54,242 nt of DNA. Origin: Chryseobacterium polytrichastri. Lineage in GTDB: Bacteria; Bacteroidota; Bacteroidia; Flavobacteriales; Weeksellaceae. The DNA lies in the NCBI RefSeq assembly GCF_900142445.1, contig NZ_FRAV01000034.1, positions 1 to 54,242 of the forward strand, read 5' to 3'. Position 1 is the stretch's first letter; each line of letters starts with the position of its first letter. Below the pieces are notes generated by a model, which was not told where the DNA came from, ran no database searches, and saw only the letters and a program-made list of their open reading frames with translations. Made by a program: the position numbers and the translations under genes. Of this stretch, positions 33,251-41,969 are shown in pieces.

Positions 33251-36200
33251 ATAAATAAATAAGCTGTGTTCTCAACACCTTTTTTCCGAGATGCTCCAAC
33301 ACATTCTTATATCTTTCTATTTGTCTGTCATTCTTCACCGTTTCTTCACCAGTTTTGAAATCCACAATAATATAGCCTTCATCGCTTTTTAAAATTCGGT
33401 CTGGTCTGTAGATTCGGCTTTGGCCTCTTTCGGAGATCATAATATCTTGTTCATTGATCACTTCCCATTTTTCATCAAAGAATTCAGAATACGTATGAAC
33501 GATTTCTTGCAATGTTTCCTGAATATCATTTTTCTCTTCCAAGGTAATTTGCCCTTCCAAAAGATAACTTTCAAGAACTTTAGCAATATCTTTTTCTGTA
33601 TTGATTTTTGATAATAATTCGTGAACAAAAAGACCAATTCTTACTTTCTCATTTCGAACCTGATAATTTTTCGATGGAGTAGCAATTTTTATAGAAGTAC
33701 TTTTTTCATTGATATTTTTAAGATTCTCAATGTTTTTTGTTTTGAAAGAAGACGTTTTATCTTTTGAATATTTTTTCAGCATTTCGGGTTTCACTTCATA
33801 CAAATCAAACTCATCACTTTCATTGACGTTTTTGGTTTGTAGAAATTCCAGAAGCTCAAGGTTATTTGAGGTTTTGTTTGCTTTTTGTAAATAGAAAAAT
33901 AATTGTTCAACAGGTCGGGTAGTTGCCACATATTGCAGACAAAGCCTGTCGACAAGGTTTTTGTACGAATTTTGTGTATTGAATTTCTCGATTTCCTGAT
34001 CATACACTTCAAGGTTTTTACTAAACTGATTGATGTTGACAGATTTCAACGCTTCATCGCTGCTTGTTTCAAACCAGTTGGTAAATTCGCTGTCACGATT
34101 CTTATTCATCATCGGAATAAAAACAATAGGGAATTCAAGTCCTTTAGATTTGTGAATCGTCATGATCTGAATGGCATCAATGTTTTCCGAGGCCTGAATC
34201 GTGTAAGTCGAGGCTTCTTCATCCCAATATTTTAAAAACTCTTTGGTGCTTGCGCCTGCATTTTGGGTAAAATTAAAGAGCATTTCCAAAAAGTTCAAAA
34301 GAAAATCAGTTTCTTTATTTTCAATGGAAAATTCGTTAACGTAATATTCTACAAAGTTGTATAAATTAAACCTCGGGAAATTCTCTTGTTTTAGTCGTAA
34401 AGCATATTTTAAGTGAAGGAATTGTAAAATCTCTTCATGAGTTTCAATATCCAGAATTTCTTTCATTTCCAAGGTGAAATCCGGCATAGTTATTCTTCCT
34501 AATTTATCTAGATGATACATCATCATGATGAGATTAGGTTTGTTTTTAGGATTGGTTTCCCATTTCAGAAACTCAATAACCGCTTGTAAAGTATTAGAAA
34601 GTTCTAAGGTTAATCCTTTATCAGAAATCGTCTTGATATTGGTTTCTTCCCCACGATAAGTCACTTTTAGATTTCCTAATTTTTGAGAATAACTAAAAAT
34701 GTCAAAATTTCCTCTACAAAGAATCGTAATGTCAGAAAACTTGAAACCATTATTCAGACATTCCTGAATATTTGTTTCCATCCTTTCAGAAGTATCGGTG
34801 TAAAAGTCTTCATTGGTAAGATTGTCAATAAGATTCACTTTTACGCGACCTTCATGCACTGATTTTGCATTTTGTTCGGCATCTGCGCCAAATATATTTT
34901 TGTGCTCTTCTTGAAGATTTCGAGAATGATATTCGTACAATTCATTATTAAAATGAACAATATTTTTTGCGCTTCGCCAGTTGTCTTTCAAAACAAGTAA
35001 TTGGGCTTGTTTTGGTGAGAACTCTTTTTTATTGATAATATCCAGCATTAATTTACTTTCCCCCCCACGGAATCGGTAAATACTTTGTTTAGGATCTCCA
35101 ACCAGCGTGAATGAAGTATTATCTGTTGAAACACTGTGATCTCTTAACGGAACAAAGTTCTGCCACTGAAGCTCAGAAGTGTCCTGAAATTCATCAAAGA
35201 AATAATGTTGAAACTGTGAGCCCACTTTTTCATAAATAAAAGCGGAAGGCTCATTTTTGAGATTTTCGTTAATTAAAATATTAAATTTTGAAAGCAAAAC
35301 AAGATCGTTTTCATCCTCAATTTTTTTCAATTCATCCTGAATATCTTTATTAACTTTCAAAGGAAGTAAAGCAGATAAAATTTTCTCTTTTTTCTGAGTT
35401 TCGATGTACAGAAGAATGAGTTGCATTCTGTTTTCCAGTAATTGTTCTAAGATTTCAAAAATTTCAGATTCTTTACTTTTAGATTTTGCAGAAGCTCCTT
35501 TTCTATAATTATTGAGAACAGATTCTTCCTGAGTAGTAGGAAAAGGAAATCCGGGTCTTTTCTGGTTGTAAAAATCTAGAACCTTAGTGAAAAATCCTCC
35601 GATTCCATTTTTTCCCTGAGCAAAATCCTCAATCTCAATATTTCTTGATTTAAATAATTCGATAGATTGGGTAGAGAGTTCTAACGAATGCTTTTTATTA
35701 AACGTGATATCTTTTCGGATCGTGTTTTTTATAGTTTCATAATTCGTATCATCAAAACTCTTATTGTTTTTCAGTTGCTCGTAATGAATGTCTTTTACAA
35801 ACTCTTTTGCCGAGTCATAAAGGTTTTTATTAAGGTTAATTCTTTCGTTGTTTTCAAGGCTGTAATCTACATAATCCATGAAAGAATTAGAGATAGATTC
35901 ATTTTCACCAATCTGATCAAGCATTTTGTCAACGGCTTCAATCAAAAAAGGTTCTGCATCAATTTCAAGATTAAAATTTTTAGCCAAGCCTAATTCATAA
36001 GAAAAACTTCTTACCAATCGCGCGTTAAAACGGTCAATAGTACCAATATTTAATGTGGAATAATTATGGAGAACATAATCTAACAATTTTTTAGAACGAA
36101 CATGCAATTCATCAATTGTTATTCTTAGACCATCTTGTTCAAATGCTGTTTGAATATTTTTTAAATCTGCATTTTCAGCAAAAGTATCTGCAGCAAAATT

Positions 36201-36389
36201 ATTCAGCCAAGATAATATCCTTTCTTTCATTTCATTGGCTGCCTTATTGGTGAAGGTTAAGGCCAATATATTTCTGATGGCATGTTGTTGATTAGGATAA
36301 CGAAGACAGATCATCAAAAGTCTCTGAACCAAGGCGTAGGTTTTCCCTGAGCCCGCAGAAGCATTGATAACTGTATAAGAATTTTGCAT
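33249..36389 (-). CDS. addA: UvrD/Rep-type helicase-nuclease (AddA/RecB-like)
   Basis: 1046 residues. Predicted subunit of the double-strand-break end-processing helicase-nuclease. Walker A ASAGSGKT at 10-17, ALTFTNKAANEMKERI (motif Ia), DEFQDTSELQW near 400 (Walker B), GDPKQSIYRFRGG, then TIHKSKGLEFPIVFIP (motif V). A PD-(D/E)XK nuclease end follows, with RPDRILKSDEGYIIVDFKTGEE near 1000-1015 carrying the catalytic D and K. The nuclease domain on the same chain favours AddA or RecB over plain UvrD. The usual partner AddB is not in the window; the gene is alone between convergent ferritin and a divergent paralogue cluster. Confidence 0.9.
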   Translation of the reverse strand: MQNSYTVINASAGSGKTYALVQRLLMICLRYPNQQHAIRNILALTFTNKAANEMKERILSWLNNFAADTFAENADLKNIQTAFEQDGLRITIDELHVRSKKLLDYVLHNYSTLNIGTIDRFNARLVRSFSYELGLAKNFNLEIDAEPFLIEAVDKMLDQIGENESISNSFMDYVDYSLENNERINLNKNLYDSAKEFVKDIHYEQLKNNKSFDDTNYETIKNTIRKDITFNKKHSLELSTQSIELFKSRNIEIEDFAQGKNGIGGFFTKVLDFYNQKRPGFPFPTTQEESVLNNYRKGASAKSKSKESEIFEILEQLLENRMQLILLYIETQKKEKILSALLPLKVNKDIQDELKKIEDENDLVLLSKFNILINENLKNEPSAFIYEKVGSQFQHYFFDEFQDTSELQWQNFVPLRDHSVSTDNTSFTLVGDPKQSIYRFRGGESKLMLDIINKKEFSPKQAQLLVLKDNWRSAKNIVHFNNELYEYHSRNLQEEHKNIFGADAEQNAKSVHEGRVKVNLIDNLTNEDFYTDTSERMETNIQECLNNGFKFSDITILCRGNFDIFSYSQKLGNLKVTYRGEETNIKTISDKGLTLELSNTLQAVIEFLKWETNPKNKPNLIMMMYHLDKLGRITMPDFTLEMKEILDIETHEEILQFLHLKYALRLKQENFPRFNLYNFVEYYVNEFSIENKETDFLLNFLEMLFNFTQNAGASTKEFLKYWDEEASTYTIQASENIDAIQIMTIHKSKGLEFPIVFIPMMNKNRDSEFTNWFETSSDEALKSVNINQFSKNLEVYDQEIEKFNTQNSYKNLVDRLCLQYVATTRPVEQLFFYLQKANKTSNNLELLEFLQTKNVNESDEFDLYEVKPEMLKKYSKDKTSSFKTKNIENLKNINEKSTSIKIATPSKNYQVRNEKVRIGLFVHELLSKINTEKDIAKVLESYLLEGQITLEEKNDIQETLQEIVHTYSEFFDEKWEVINEQDIMISERGQSRIYRPDRILKSDEGYIIVDFKTGEETVKNDRQIERYKNVLEHLGKKVLRTQLIYL

Positions 36390-36546
36390 TTTTTTGAAAG
36401 AATTGAGAGTGCAAGTTAGCTAATTTTTAAGTGAAATTTTAACAATTTGAATTCGCTATTTAACAATTTTAGAAATGGAAATTCACAAAAAAATCCTAAA
36501 ACGCGTTAACTGTGGTTAAACTTGTATTTTAATTTAAAAATAGCTT

Positions 36547-36554
36547 TAGTTTTG
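36547..36554 (+). promoter_or_regulatory. -7 promoter box of the three-paralogue cluster
   Basis: TAGTTTTG matches TAnnTTTG exactly; a TTG lies 22 bases upstream at 36522. RNA would begin near 36561, about 12 bases before the GTG at 36573. That is the same leader length seen for ferritin, and it supports that start. Confidence 0.5.
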
Positions 36555-36572
36555 CGTTATAAAAAACTATTC

Positions 36573-37319
36573 GTGAAATTTAAACTACTTTTTTTCTTAT
36601 TTACTGTATTTTTCATTCATACTAAGGCTCAGGATTATATTTTTGGCAAAATTATATCTGAAGAAAATATAGAGATGCCGGATGTAACGGTAATCAATAT
36701 TCGAACAGATGAAAGGGTATCTACAAACCATGACGGACATTTTATGATTTTCGGAAGACAAGGTGATGAACTTCGTTTTGTTAAATCGGGATATGAAAGA
36801 TTCAATAAAAAAGTAAGCGCTGAAAATATCAGCTCTCCAATGAATATTACTTTGATTAGGACAGCTGCTTTAATTGCTGAAGTAGAAATCAAGAAAGGTC
36901 TCACGGGAGACATAAAAATTGATTCGAAAAGTCTGAATCCTCCAAAAAAAGTTGAGAAACTAAAAAGTGATCTGGCAGTTTATATGTCTCAAAAATCTGA
37001 TCCTAGACTACTGGCTCCAAGAGCGGGAGAGTTTGTTCAGCCAAAAGGGCAAGGGTTTAGTATTGGAAAGGTTAAAAATAAATGGGATGATATTGATTTT
37101 ATGGATTATCTTACAAAGGCATTGGGTGAGCAATATTTTACAGATCTTAAGATAGATAAGGCTTTGATCCAGAATTTTATTTATTATGTTTTTGCAGGTG
37201 GTTTTGAAAGAAAAAACATTTTAAAATACGGATATTGTAGTGATGCAGATTTGTATAGATTCCAACGATTTGTTCTTACAAGGATCTCGTCGTACCGAGC
37301 TCCTCAAACTAAAAAATAA
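36573..37319 (+). CDS. Carboxypeptidase regulatory-like domain protein, paralogue 1
   Basis: 248 residues if started at the GTG at 36573 (signal peptide VKFKLLFFLFTVFFIHTKAQ); in-frame TTGs at 36522 and 36552 are alternatives. The mature N-terminal ~85 residues form a CarboxypepD_reg-like beta-sandwich: GKIISEENIEMPDVTVINI, then the family landmark GDELRFVKSGYERFNKK. The C-terminal ~130 residues are helical and unassigned. TonB-dependent receptors use this domain as an N-terminal extension, but here there is no plug or barrel. Followed 6 bp later by paralogue 2. Confidence 0.8.
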   Translation: MKFKLLFFLFTVFFIHTKAQDYIFGKIISEENIEMPDVTVINIRTDERVSTNHDGHFMIFGRQGDELRFVKSGYERFNKKVSAENISSPMNITLIRTAALIAEVEIKKGLTGDIKIDSKSLNPPKKVEKLKSDLAVYMSQKSDPRLLAPRAGEFVQPKGQGFSIGKVKNKWDDIDFMDYLTKALGEQYFTDLKIDKALIQNFIYYVFAGGFERKNILKYGYCSDADLYRFQRFVLTRISSYRAPQTKK

Positions 37320-37325
37320 ACACAG

Positions 37326-38135
37326 ATGAATACCTTTATTATTAGAAAAAGCCTTTACATTATTCCCTATTTTGCTTTTGCAGATTTATTTTCTCAGCAG
37401 AAAATTACGGGTAAAGTAGTTGATGAGGATAACCATAATCTGAATTCTGTTTTAGTGGTAAACATTTCCAATAATAAAAGTGCTCACAGTGATTCCTCCG
37501 GACAGTTTGTGATAGAAGCTCAGCAAAATGATGAGGTTCGTTTTGTGAAAGAAGGATATTATCGTTCCGATAAAAAGATCACGAATGAAAATATAAATAC
37601 GCCTTTTAATGTGAAACTTGTAAGGGCTGAAACATTAATTCAGGAAGTTAAAATTACCTACAAACCTACGGGCAATCTGGAAAAAGATACTAAATATCTT
37701 GATGGATCAAGAAAAATAGCTGCTTTAAAATCGTCGATGGATGAATATATGAGGAGTCCATTAAATGAACCCTTACCAAATAACTCTATTTCAACAACTT
37801 TTAAAGGGCATGATTTTAGTGTAGGGCAGGTTGATATGGTTAAGTTAATTGGAGCTGCTGTGGGTTTAGTGCAAAAAGCGAAACAACCTAAAATAACGAA
37901 GCCTGATTATTTTGAAAATCAGAATTTTATGAACAGGCTTAAAAGAGAGGTTAATGTTAGTTTTCTTACAAAATACGGAATGACTGAGGAGCAGATTGAT
38001 AGGTTTTTAGTATATGCTAACGACACCAGAAAATTAGCTAAAAACTACCGTAAAAACTTTAATATTGTAACTATTGAAAATGAATTAAAAGTTGCTTTCG
38101 CGGAATACAAGAAAACTGAAAAAATAGGAGAATAA
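37326..38135 (+). CDS. Carboxypeptidase regulatory-like domain protein, paralogue 2
   Basis: 269 residues. Signal peptide about 1-25 (MNTFIIRKSLYIIPYFAFAD), with residual FSQQ at the expected cleavage region. Beta-sandwich about 28-110 with ITGKVVDEDNHNLNSVLVVN and NDEVRFVKEGYYRSDKK, clearly related to the flanking genes. The C-terminal half contains a helical domain ending in LKVAFAEYKKTEK. The helical halves of the three paralogues are much less alike than the sandwiches. Function unknown. Positioned 6 bp after paralogue 1 and 19 bp before paralogue 3, so one operon. Confidence 0.82.
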   Translation: MNTFIIRKSLYIIPYFAFADLFSQQKITGKVVDEDNHNLNSVLVVNISNNKSAHSDSSGQFVIEAQQNDEVRFVKEGYYRSDKKITNENINTPFNVKLVRAETLIQEVKITYKPTGNLEKDTKYLDGSRKIAALKSSMDEYMRSPLNEPLPNNSISTTFKGHDFSVGQVDMVKLIGAAVGLVQKAKQPKITKPDYFENQNFMNRLKREVNVSFLTKYGMTEEQIDRFLVYANDTRKLAKNYRKNFNIVTIENELKVAFAEYKKTEKIGE

Positions 38136-38154
38136 AATAATAGTAGTACCTGAA

Positions 38155-38964
38155 TTGAAATTAAAAAATCAATATTCATTTTTATTAGGCTGGAAAAAAG
38201 TTTTTCTGTTCCTCATATTTTTGTGTAGCTACGTTTTTTCTCAAGAAATAGTAACAGGAAAAATAACGGATGATAATGATATTAATCTTGGAGCTGTTAC
38301 GGTAATTAATATGTCAACAGATCAAAAAGTATATACAAACTATTTGGGTGAATTTTCTATTGAAGCTTTTAATAATGATGAATTGAGATTTGTACGAGTA
38401 GGCTATGAAAGAATTTCCAAAAGAGTATTGATAAACGGAATAAACTCCCAATTAACGATCACGCTCATTAAAATCCCGGAGGATATAGAAGAAGTTAAAG
38501 TTGCCAAAAGATTAACGGGTGATTTGGGTGATGATTCCAGAGCTGTTGCTAAAGTGGATAAAGGAGAGATTGTTCAACAGGCGGTCGGACTTCCTCAGCC
38601 TACCGGTAAAATGAGGGAAACACCTGCAGAAGTGAAAAGTGTTTTACTTCCGATTCTTTTGGGAAATCTTAATGTACAGGGCGTTTATGATTTGGTAAGT
38701 GGAAAAGCAAGAAGGCAGAAACGGCAGTATCGATATGATGATTTGCAGGAGCATATTGTATGGGTAAGAAAAAGAGTAGATGATTATTATTTTACAAAAG
38801 CAGGAATTCCTGCTGAAAGAATTTCAGAGTTTATTGAGTTTGCATTTGTCACAAAACCACAGACTCGCACTTATGTAAAAGCTAAAAACCTATCTGGTGT
38901 GCTGTTAAGACTTGAAGAAGTAATTCCTCTTTATATTGAAAGATTAAAACAAATTAAGCACTAA
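38155..38964 (+). CDS. Carboxypeptidase regulatory-like domain protein, paralogue 3
   Basis: 269 residues from a TTG start at 38155 (no suitable ATG). Signal peptide about 1-32 (KKVFLFLIFLCSYVFSQ). Beta-sandwich follows with VTGKITDDNDINLGAVTVIN and NDELRFVRVGYERISKR, then a RLTGDLG segment shared with paralogue 1 (GLTGDIK) and paralogue 2 (KPTGNLE). The C-terminal domain is basic and helical (RKRVDDYYFTKAGIPAERIS). The pattern YFTKxGI/FLTKYGM near the end recurs in paralogue 2. All three are presumably exported. Role unknown. Confidence 0.8.
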   Translation: MKLKNQYSFLLGWKKVFLFLIFLCSYVFSQEIVTGKITDDNDINLGAVTVINMSTDQKVYTNYLGEFSIEAFNNDELRFVRVGYERISKRVLINGINSQLTITLIKIPEDIEEVKVAKRLTGDLGDDSRAVAKVDKGEIVQQAVGLPQPTGKMRETPAEVKSVLLPILLGNLNVQGVYDLVSGKARRQKRQYRYDDLQEHIVWVRKRVDDYYFTKAGIPAERISEFIEFAFVTKPQTRTYVKAKNLSGVLLRLEEVIPLYIERLKQIKH

Positions 38965-39048
38965 TGCAAATGTTAATTAAATCTTAAAATTTCGGAATAG
39001 AAATTGATATACTCTTAGAAATAAAATCAATTAAATTCACGAATTTTT

Positions 39049-39783
39049 ATGAATAAAAATATTATTGCCATTGCAGTTGCATCTTTAGGCTTCATCATTG
39101 GTCTTGGACTTTTAGGAAGTGCCATTAAAAACAGAAATAAATCTGAAAATACCATTTCAATTACCGGTTTGGGAACGAAACAATTTACTTCGGACTTAAT
39201 TACCTGGTCGGGAAGTTTCTCTAAAAATAATGCCGATCTGAAATCTGCTTATGATGAATTGGCGATGGATAGGAAGGTTATCAATGATTATCTTATTTCA
39301 AAAGGAATCAAGCAAAGTGAAATTGTATTTTCTTCGGTAGATATTCAGAAGCAGTTTAGAAATTATACAGACTCAAATGGAAACAATGTTCAGGGTGAAT
39401 TTTCGGGATATAGCCTAACGCAAAAAGTTTCTATTGAAAGCAAAGAGGTCGCAAAAATAGAAAACCTTTCCAGAAATATTACAGAAATTATCAATCGTGG
39501 AATAGAATTTACTTCTTCTTCACCTTCTTATTTTTATACCAAATTAGCGACTGTAAAGCAGGAAATGATTGCTTCTGCAACCAAAGATGCTAAAGAAAGA
39601 GCCGAAAAGATTGCTGAAAATTCTGGAAGTAAATTAGGAAATCTTAAAAAAGCATCAATGGGCGTAATTCAAATTACAGCGCCTAATTCTAATGAAGATT
39701 ATTCGTATGGAGGAACTTTCAATACGTCTTCTAAGGAAAAAGAAGCGAGTATTACGATTAAGTTGGAGTATGAAGTGAATTAG
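39049..39783 (+). CDS. SIMPL domain-containing membrane-anchored protein
   Basis: 244 residues. One N-terminal helix (residues 5-24, IIAIAVASLGFIIGLGLLGS) anchors a SIMPL domain (formerly DUF541; E. coli YggE and BP26 are relatives). The domain opens ISITGLGTKQFTSDLITWSG and includes LISKGIKQSEIVFSSVDIQ, the conserved swap from helix to strand. KQEMIASATKDAKERAEKIAENSGSKLG is the conserved helix. Members form ring-like oligomers or act against oxidative stress; a role here is unproven. It follows the paralogue cluster by 84 bp and is convergent with the GNAT gene. Confidence 0.9.
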   Translation: MNKNIIAIAVASLGFIIGLGLLGSAIKNRNKSENTISITGLGTKQFTSDLITWSGSFSKNNADLKSAYDELAMDRKVINDYLISKGIKQSEIVFSSVDIQKQFRNYTDSNGNNVQGEFSGYSLTQKVSIESKEVAKIENLSRNITEIINRGIEFTSSSPSYFYTKLATVKQEMIASATKDAKERAEKIAENSGSKLGNLKKASMGVIQITAPNSNEDYSYGGTFNTSSKEKEASITIKLEYEVN

Positions 39784-39800
39784 TTTTTACAAAATTTTTC

Positions 39801-39897
39801 TCCCACAGATTACACAGATTTTCACAGATGTTTATGTAATATTTTATCTTTAAAAATTATGCGCAATCATCTGTGAAAATCTGTGTAATCTGTGGGA
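39801..39897. repeat. 30-bp perfect inverted repeat built from CAGATT units
   Basis: Arm 39801-39830 and arm 39868-39897 are exact reverse complements with a 37-base AT-rich centre. Each arm holds three CAGAT units at 9-10 base spacing, like the element at 26215. It lies between convergent genes. Confidence 0.85.
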
Positions 39898-39900
39898 AAT

Positions 39901-39929
39901 AAAAAACGCTAGAATCATTTTCCAGCGTT
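39901..39929 (-). terminator. Terminator of the GH3-bshA operon
   Basis: AACGCT(A)GAA pairs with TTC(C)AGCGTT around a short loop. On the minus strand the stem runs into a T-run (A-run at 39901-39906). Confidence 0.7.
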
Positions 39930-39937
39930 ACTATATT

Positions 39938-40450
39938 TTAATGATAAACAATATCATAAATTTCATCTTTAACTTCCTTCAGGTTTTCAGGAGTATAATT
40001 TGATAACAACCAAAGGTCTAGCGGTTTTTTACCTTCACCGTAACTTGGCTGTACATACATTTCATCAAGAAGTTTAAATCCATTTTTCTGATAAAAAGAG
40101 TAGCGTCTTTTTGCATCTTCATTTAAATGCTCAGGCTCGATTTCTAAAATAATTCTAGGATAATTATCAAATAAATATCCGGTAATATGTGATCCGAATT
40201 TCTGACTTCTGAATTCTTCAAGCACTTCAAAATGCTCAACAAAAACATAGTGACTTAGCTCCCAAAGGATGAGGTAACCAATTGTTTTTGAGTCATGCAA
40301 AACAGAGATTATCTTTACATTTGGGTTTGAAAAAAGGCTCGAAAATTTATCCCAATCTCTTCTCTCATCTTCAGGAAAAGTACTGGAATAAGAATTATAG
40401 ATTTCTTGAACTCTATAATCGTCTGGTGATGTGATCTGTAAAAATTCCAT
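39938..40450 (-). CDS. GNAT family N-acetyltransferase
   Basis: 170 residues, cytoplasmic. Central strands LHDSKTIGYLILWELSHYVFVEHFEVLEEFRSQKFGSHI contain the GNAT acetyl-CoA-binding region (the R-x-x-x-[FY]-G-S loop, RSQKFGS). The late motif RRYSFYQKNGFKL is the usual fourth conserved block. The substrate cannot be named. It is the last gene of the GH3-bshA-DUF2851-PspC operon (3 bp after PspC). Confidence 0.85.
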   Translation of the reverse strand: MEFLQITSPDDYRVQEIYNSYSSTFPEDERRDWDKFSSLFSNPNVKIISVLHDSKTIGYLILWELSHYVFVEHFEVLEEFRSQKFGSHITGYLFDNYPRIILEIEPEHLNEDAKRRYSFYQKNGFKLLDEMYVQPSYGEGKKPLDLWLLSNYTPENLKEVKDEIYDIVYH

Positions 40451-40453
40451 AAT

Positions 40454-40675
40454 CTATAAATCGAAAACGCTAGGTCTTCTTGTGATAAAAATATCTTTAA
40501 TCCAAAGGGTAAATGCCAATCCTAAATAGATAAGAAAGAAAAAACCTGCTGTGGCAAAAGTAGAGTAGATGAAGAAAACTCTCAGCTTAGACACAGGGAT
40601 TCCTAATTTAGCGCCCATTCTTGTAAGAACGCCAAACCATTCTCTTTCCATTTTATGGCGGATATTATCAAACAT
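40454..40675 (-). CDS. PspC domain-containing small membrane protein
   Basis: 73 residues with one membrane helix (about 34-58, IYSTFATAGFFFLIYLGLAFTLW) and the PspC fold before it: GVLTRMGAKLGIPVSKLRVFF is the family signature (G-V-x-x-G-x-A-x-x-[FL]-x-[VI]). PspC proteins support the envelope stress response in other bacteria. No PspA or PspB is in the window. Its start overlaps the DUF2851 gene by 8 bp, so translation is coupled. Confidence 0.85.
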   Translation of the reverse strand: MFDNIRHKMEREWFGVLTRMGAKLGIPVSKLRVFFIYSTFATAGFFFLIYLGLAFTLWIKDIFITRRPSVFDL

Positions 40676-41942
40676 TTGAAGTTTCTTTTAAAAGTTTAAA
40701 TCCAATACCGCAATTTAAGCAATTTTTTTCTTCACAGGAATTTTTATAATGATAAATCAAGCTCTGACTCTCTAAAGCATTTTTAGTTTTTAAACCAAGG
40801 TTTTCCCATTGACTAACAATGGAATTTTTTTCTGAGGAAATGCTCGTGTAAAATGCTAAAATTTCATTGGCCATTTCATCATTATGGTATTTTTGATAGG
40901 TGTATTTTAAAGGAAGGATTGCATTTAAAATAATGAGTTCAATAAAATCTTTAGTTAAAACTTTAGGTTGATCAACCGTAGAAATTTTACCGAAATTAAA
41001 ATGATTATCCCAATATGTTGAAGCTTTTACATTTTTAAATATTTCAAATAATTCAGCATAGTTTTTCGTGAAAATTACTTTTGAAAATAAGCTGTGATGT
41101 TGATGGTAAAGGTTGGCTAGTTGTGACAAACGGATGGTCGGAAAATTCGGAGGTCTCAGTCTTAAAAACTTTGGACGAAATTGTAAGTCTGAAATATTAA
41201 ATTTAGCTTTAATAAAATCAAATTCTCGTTTCCAAATGTGCATTTGGTCATCTTCAGGATTTTCAAGCCAGCCAGAAATACCAAAGAATAATGCTTCAAG
41301 CTGAGTTTCGTTTTGTTTGATTTTATTAATCGTTGTGAAGTTGATGCTTTCTGTAATTTGTTTAAAAATAAAAGCATTCACTTTTAAACCAAAAGAGTAG
41401 GCGATGTTATGAAAAAGAACTGCTTCAAAATTATTCTTATATAGTTCTAAACTTTTCTCTATTTCTAAAGATTTTTCCTGTAGTTTTTTAAGAATATTCT
41501 CTTCATGAAAATGGATGGGAATTTTATGCGGATCAAAAATTTCTTCACAGGGAATAAATTGATTTTCACTCACCAATTTTTCATACTTCCAAAGGAGATT
41601 TTCATCAATAAAACTTTTTAATTCCAGTGTGGGAATGTTCTTATTTTTAAGTTCATCAATCTCAATATCGTTTTGGAAAACAACGTGAAGGATTATACTT
41701 TGATAATTGGGATCTTTAGAATGATTGTGAAAGATCCAGTCGGAAGATTTTACATGTAGTTCGATGTTTCCTGCAAGAATTAAATTATTAGTTTTAATTT
41801 TTGCCATCTGAAAATCGGGTCCGGAATCGGTATTCCATTTTCCGAAATCTATTATTTCAACGGAATTTCCTTCAATATCCTTGAAGTCAAAATTTTGGAA
41901 AATCTTAAAGTTCCAAAGATATTGAAGTAGTTTTTCCGTCAT
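40668..41942 (-). CDS. DUF2851 family protein
   Basis: 424 residues, cytoplasmic and of unknown function. The N-terminal WKY... style opening (LLQYLWNFKIFQNFDFKDIEGN) and WNTDSGPDFQMAKIKTNNL plus GNIELHVKSSDWIFHNH define the family; the latter has the look of a PD-(D/E)XK nuclease-like core (GPDF...GNIELH). A helical middle includes RLRPPNFPTIRLSQLANLY, and the C-terminal CxxxxCLNCGIG holds a possible metal site. It overlaps pspC by 8 bp and follows bshA by 27 bp. The nuclease reading is a suggestion only. Confidence 0.85.
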   Translation of the reverse strand: MTEKLLQYLWNFKIFQNFDFKDIEGNSVEIIDFGKWNTDSGPDFQMAKIKTNNLILAGNIELHVKSSDWIFHNHSKDPNYQSIILHVVFQNDIEIDELKNKNIPTLELKSFIDENLLWKYEKLVSENQFIPCEEIFDPHKIPIHFHEENILKKLQEKSLEIEKSLELYKNNFEAVLFHNIAYSFGLKVNAFIFKQITESINFTTINKIKQNETQLEALFFGISGWLENPEDDQMHIWKREFDFIKAKFNISDLQFRPKFLRLRPPNFPTIRLSQLANLYHQHHSLFSKVIFTKNYAELFEIFKNVKASTYWDNHFNFGKISTVDQPKVLTKDFIELIILNAILPLKYTYQKYHNDEMANEILAFYTSISSEKNSIVSQWENLGLKTKNALESQSLIYHYKNSCEEKNCLNCGIGFKLLKETSNV

Positions 41943-41969
41943 GAGTGTCTTACAAATATAGCCGAAATG

